Part shown: positions 58,874 through 64,000 of the stretch, piece by piece
Numbering within the stretch: position 1 is the stretch's first letter
How the letters are laid out: every line of letters begins with the position of its first letter
From: Pampus argenteus
Taxonomy: Eukaryota; Chordata; Actinopteri; Scombriformes; Stromateidae
Reading direction: 5' to 3'
Length of the DNA: 64,000 bases
Assembly (NCBI GenBank): GCA_036937835.1
Contig: CM072880.1
Location: forward strand, 2,171,501-2,235,500
Made by a program: the position numbers and the translations under genes
Notes under the pieces: model-generated
The model's database searches: none
The model's input: only the letters and a program-made list of their open reading frames with translations
What the model was told of the DNA's origin: nothing

Positions 58874-61800
58874 TGTAAAAAGAAGAGAACAGTAGAAGCA
58901 GTCATTTCAAGCCGCTCAAGAATTAAGATAAAAGAGGCAGAAAACACAAGAATACAAAGCATATAAACCAAAAGATGCAAGGTTGTGTAAAAAATCAAGA
59001 AAAATCCAAAGAAAACAAGATAGATGACTAGATAGCACATGAGCTCATTTCCTGACGTTGTATTTTGTGTATTGTGTATTATTTAACCTTAGACACGGTC
59101 TGGCTGTATTTATGTCACAGGTATCACCAGGCATTGTGGGACAGCACTGGTGAACCTCTGCCACTCTTTAAACACATTCAAACCCCAACGTTTCTTTACG
59201 CTCTCAAGAAAATAAAATAGTTTTCGGCTCGAAAAAAAACAAACACATTTGGTTAAAGTTTTTGACATCAGATGTAGTTACCATGACGACACTGAGGGGC
59301 AAATAGGAGAGGGGGGGGGGGGGGGGTGAAGGAGAAGTAAGAAACGTCCTGTCAGAGCAGCGTCAGCAGTCACGCTGGGAGAACGGCCCATCCATTACGC
59401 TACCTGTCTTCCAGAGGCAGCCAAGGCATGCCCTGCTTTCCCCTTATGAGGCAAATTGCGGGCGGTTGAAGCTTGGGGGTTAGGTCCCCTCTTTCTCTTT
59501 TCCCTCATGCGTTGCAGTTTAGAGCACTCCTCCCTTCCCCCCCTCCTGCCTCTCTATCCCCATCCCCCCCCATGTCTCTGCCTACTTTGCTTGCATAGGC
59601 CTGAGCTGATATGCATTATCGCTGGGCTTCTCGCTGAAAGCCAGTCACTTTGCATGTGTCCTCTGCCTCGCTCAGCACGGGGCGGTGGAGTGGAAGGGAG
59701 GGGGGTCCCAGGTCAACAGTGCGTATGCTGATGGAGGCAGGTGAAAGTGAGATGGACTGTCAGGATTCTTAATAACGCCCGTAGAGAAACAGTCTCTCAG
59801 ACCACCTCTCTCTGCTCCCTTTAAGCTGCAACCCTCATAGCAGAAGCTTTGTTTCCTCTCCAAAATTACTCGATGACTGGATGATTTTTCCCTCTGCTTC
59901 ACCACCTATCTCTAGTATTTCCTTTTTTTATATTTCCCTCCTCCTACTCCCAGCGCACTCGACTTTATGAATTTACTTAATTGACGCTGGTGAGGAGCAT
60001 GTGGGACTTTGAGCTATTGATTTGCTGTAGGCTTCGGCATGGCTGGAAATACCAGTCGGTCTCTGGGGTAGACTCATGAAGCTTTCTACCTCCAGTCCCC
60101 AAGCACTGGGAAGCCGGCCTTTTCAATAGATTTCTTCATAATGTCACTGTGGAAAGCTAATGCTTTCACTGTATGGAGGGCTCCGCTGTCCCTAAGGAGC
60201 GCTCGCCCCTTGACCACATTTGTCATACCCTGGAAGCCATGTTGTACAGCTCCCTGCCCTGATAATTCTCTTGACAAGGGACCACGACCAGGAATAAGTC
60301 AGCTGAAGCTTTATTTTGCTATGTCAAAAAATGTCACAGCTGGTTAAGACTGCTATGGTGCTGCATGTAGCCCAGTAGCTATGACAAAAATACCTGCCGT
60401 ATCGTACCGTACTGGACTGTATGAGAGTGAAACTTCTGGTTTATAAAAAAGCTTCAGACTTGATATCCCTGAAGTGTATTTCTGATGTGCCAACATGGCT
60501 TTGAACCAGACACTCAAACAGGTTTTATATGAATCCCAGAGAAAATATAAAAGAACAGTATAAATATTACTCTGTTTTTCTGTTGTTTTTAACCTGATTA
60601 TCGAACCCTTCGACTTCATGCTCCGTCACTGACGTCGCTGTGTTTCCAGATCTCAAAAAATTAACTTTATGAGCACAATATTGTTATTTTTATAAGTGAC
60701 AATATTCATTCATTTTCTCTCTAAATAAACAGAAACCGGATCAGCGCTGAGTATCGGTGGTGAAGACGGTGAGAGTGACTGTGTGTTCTCGTTCACAGCG
60801 GTCTTCCTCGAACGCCCGTCACTGTAGGTGATTTTTTTAAAAAGAGCCACAGGTCTCGTCTCCCCCTGTTCGCTTTCTCAGAGAGCTCCATCGTCATAAT
60901 GAAGGTGTGTAATAGAACATGACACCATAATTATATTCTCTCAGTTAAGAGCCAGTGTTTACAACAAGCACAAGGCTGCCTTTATTTTCTCCCTCCTTAC
61001 ACACTCCCTCTTCGTCTCGCTCTCTCTCCTGCCCGGCGTCTTCGCTTCATATCATGTGCTATTTAATTGCATTAAAAAAAAAAAAAAAAAAAAATGCTTG
61101 ATGAAAAAATGAAAAAAGTAAATTGCTTTAAATTGCCTGTCACAGATTGTGTGGAGTCGCTATAGCCCAATAAGACGTTGTGCATTGTGTTGGGTGCTGG
61201 GTAAGCAAGATTAATGCGTCTGCTGCCAATTTTCCAACGGCTCCGTGACTCTACGCTCAAAGTATTGCCTGGGATAACATTTTGAATCAGAACAATTAGC
61301 TATTAAATGTATCTATTGGTTTTGATCAAATACAGGCTCATGAAGATAGTGACGGGGACACAGAGAATCACACAAATGCATTTGTCAATACATATTGGAT
61401 CTGGCCAGCTAATGGTCGATTCTGTGCTCATGTGCTGTTGCACTGCACACAATTGGCCTGGGTGGTATTTTAGCCTAATGTAGACATAGGAGTGACCTCT
61501 TCGAGTACACCGACTCCTCTCCTCGCTTCTTCTCTCCTCCGTACCTTCTCCTACCTTTTTCCACCTTCTCTTCCCGTAGTTTTTATTTTTTATTTTTCCC
61601 CTAACGAGGGATATGAGCGACACGGCAAAGCACCCTATCGCGCCCATTGAGCCAAAGACTTCCACAGCAACCCAGAAAGAGCCCCGGGGGTGCAATTAAA
61701 AGTGAGAGAGGAGAATGTCAGCCAGCGGGGTGAGCAAGGGAGAGGAGAGGGGGGCGAGGGAAGGAGGGGGGAGAGGAGGGGAAGGTTGGGCATTGGTGCC

Positions 61801-61907
61801 ACAGGTAACATGGTCATGTTACAATCCACAGAGGAGGCCCTTAAAGGCTGTTAATGTGTGGAGGTGTCAGCAGCAGGTTGTTTCACCATCTTTTCTGTCT
61901 TCGGCCT

Positions 61908-61967
61908 CCTCGTTTCCCCTTCCTCCCCCCCTCTCTCCTCGTTTCCCCTTCCTCCCCCTCTCTCTCT
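61908..61967. repeat. two-copy 29-bp pyrimidine tandem repeat
   Basis: The unit starting cctcgtttccccttcctccc is repeated head to tail (starts at 61908 and 61937), followed by a CT run. Confidence 0.85.
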
Positions 61968-62206
61968 CTCCTCGCCTTGTCTCAGACTCAGTTTGTTAAG
62001 AGAAAGCAACACTGCAATTAATGTTATGCTGCTCACTGGTGAAATTTACAACTAAACTGTGAATTTGGGAAACGCTCAACCTAAATCTAGGGCTCTCCAT
62101 TTGTCTTATTGCCCATGTGGGTTACTGGTTCACAACAGATTTCCCAATGGCAAATGATTAAAAACTGGGTAGCTGGATAAACTTTCTACAAATGTAGAAA
62201 AACAAA

Positions 62207-62208
<2 letters not shown>

Positions 62209-62246
<38 letters not shown>
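62209..62246. repeat. (GT)n microsatellite
   Basis: A 38-nt uninterrupted run. Confidence 0.92.
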
Positions 62247-62250
<4 letters not shown>

Positions 62251-64000
62251 TGTCCTTGCAGCAACGTGGATACAGATGCATCCGACCAGAGAAAAAATTC
62301 CCACAGAAACCTGTCAATACATATTGATCTTTTGTTTAGCTGAGAAACACCGTCTAGACACGCTGCTGCATTGTCTTGACAATAACTTTGGCGTGCTCCA
62401 ATCTGACATACAGATACACACACGCCTCACAGATTAAGGCGAGGAAATTGATCACTAAAAGGAGCTTTCAGACAGATGGGGGGAATATTACTACAAAGAA
62501 AAATAAAAAATAAATGTCTATGGATCGACGAGGGCAAAATCATCATCATAAAATGCGGGCGAATAAACAGCTGAAAATCCCCGGTCAAATTGAAATGCAA
62601 AGCTGAAGTGAAATTCCTGCCTGCATGTCAGCAGCGTGCAGCGAAACACCAGAGTCCTGTAGTCGAAATTAGGATTCAACCTACAACACTGGAATAGCAC
62701 AAAGATTTAGTTAACGGTTCTCTAAGCCCCCCCCTTCTGCTTCTAAATAGCACATTAAGTTTTCGTTCAAGATGTGATACCAACTTACCAATATCATCTG
62801 AGTTACAGGCTATTTCTGGATGTTTATTTATTCACACACGGCAACGTATCAGCGCTCCTTAACTCACAAATAATGTGATAGAAGTTTCAGATCTTCACAA
62901 AAAGGACTCATAGTGATTTGGTATGAAAAACTCAATTTGGACTTATCAATATCCTAATCACACATGACAGGAACGTGTGACTATCCCGGTCGGAGGCAGG
63001 GGTGTGCCCACAGCATTCATCCCAGTGCACCACTCCGGAGCTCACTGCAAACACATTACCTTTCCTCGCTGCCCAAATGCATACCAAATAACCCATATAA
63101 ATCATACAATCTGGGCCAAGTCAATGAGAGCCCCCTATCCCCCCTGTTTTCTAGTTCTTTCCACCGTGCCATCATTCAGCAGAGCTTGCATCACTCAGTC
63201 CGAGGCTCTCATAACCGTCGTCAGAGTGGCCCAGTTTAGATCCCACAGAGGGCTCCTGAAGTAACCCTTCCTCTAGTGCACTTGATTTTATGTCTCCACA
63301 GTCTGGACTAAATTGTAGGTTGCGAGCTCTCCACACACTCCCTTTTTCTTTCTTCCTGTTGTCACTTTGACAAAAACAAAGATGGGCTGCAATCGTGTTT
63401 ATGGCTGTGTTTACCGTGGAGGGTCAGGGCGGTTGGAGAGAACCCTCTCAGCACTATTATTTAAAAGGGTCCCTCCTCTCCCAATTTACCCACTTAGTGT
63501 ATTAGAGCAGCACCGTTTTGTTCCAGCTCTAGTGCCAAATAATGACTTTCAGCCCTAAAATATGGTTGCGAATTATGTCATCACAAACAACAGACTCTCA
63601 CTTTTTTTTTTGTGAACAGTTTCTGATTCCACTTCTGAGAATTAATTGACTAAATGGGAGCTTAAACTCATTATCTCCCCGCGCCAGATCTCCAATCCTG
63701 CGCTAGGGGCTAATAAACAGAGGTTTGATTTCGCTAAATGTCCTCTCGTGAAGATTAATAACGCCTAGTAAAGCTGGTGGCAAACAGATGCGGTCATCCT
63801 TGCTCCTTCGGCATAACAAATGAGCACGAGACATCATCGCACATAAAGAGCAAAGAAATAATGGCTTAATGGCCTTCATCCGGTGACACGTCAGCAGATG
63901 AGACATGCTCGGCTGTTTGCTTTGCTGTGTGTGTTCACCAGAGGACATGTTTTGTCACCAGCAGACTTGTGGTCTGACACAGCTGTCTTCTGAGGGACTG

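Larger units (their letters stand above)
56445..64000 (-). other. cdh6 first intron or upstream DNA
   Basis: No further exon is recognised. It has (CA)n at 58827-58871, a G run at about 59311-59327, an A run near 61072-61094, a two-copy pyrimidine repeat at 61908-61967 and (GT)n at 62209-62246. Several stretches free of simple sequence (about 59960-60300, 61120-61290, 63640-63900) look like possible conserved non-coding elements. The cdh6 promoter could be here or beyond the edge. Confidence 0.4.

Noticed and set aside
1..64000. CRISPR arrays, operons, ribosome binding sites, rRNA or tRNA genes.
   Set aside because: This is vertebrate nuclear DNA; the only tandem arrays are microsatellites and minisatellites, and no cloverleaf-type tRNA box pair was recognised by eye.

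Overview
This is a teleost-type vertebrate genomic window. The evidence is spliced genes with GT-AG introns and phases that join exactly, many (CA)n/(GT)n microsatellites, a MITE with TTAA ends, and remains of an L1-like LINE. It holds the 3' part of one gene and the complete coding region of another, arranged tail to tail.

Left part (1 to about 27.8 kb, + strand): the last nine coding exons of drosha, the nuclear RNase III of the Microprocessor. They join without a gap into 302 residues that correspond to human DROSHA from about residue 1073 to the end. They cover the end of RIIIDa or its linker, the whole of RIIIDb with all four catalytic acidic residues, the dsRBD, and the basic/acidic C-terminal tail. 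Upstream exons lie outside the window. The first 4.5 kb is intron, and it begins with a decayed antisense LINE ORF1 fragment.

Middle (27.26-31.08 kb): 3' UTRs and the short space between the genes. The two stop codons are only 3.8 kb apart. Drosha has AATAAA signals at 27501, 27735 and 27761. The last abuts an oppositely oriented AATAAA. The cdh6 3' UTR probably extends from 31084 down to about 28.1 kb or 27.77 kb.

Right part (31.08-56.3 kb, - strand): all eleven coding exons of cdh6, a type II classical cadherin, 797 codons plus stop. They encode a signal peptide, a short prodomain ending in RSKR, five EC repeats, a membrane segment and the catenin-binding tail. A probable 5' UTR exon portion with an acceptor and a small uORF sits at 56296-56444. 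The remaining 7.5 kb (56.4-64 kb) is probably the first intron or upstream DNA of cdh6. It holds no recognisable exon, but has microsatellites and some stretches that look like conserved non-coding DNA.

The two products do not act in one pathway: one processes pri-miRNA in the nucleus, the other mediates cell adhesion. Their pairing is conserved microsynteny, since human CDH6 and DROSHA are convergent neighbours on 5p13.3. I see no undescribed gene system. The best leads are RNA-level: dinucleotide repeats beside splice sites, an in-frame 45-nt exon with a weak donor, a palindromic double poly(A) signal between the convergent genes, and a strong inverted repeat in a cdh6 intron.
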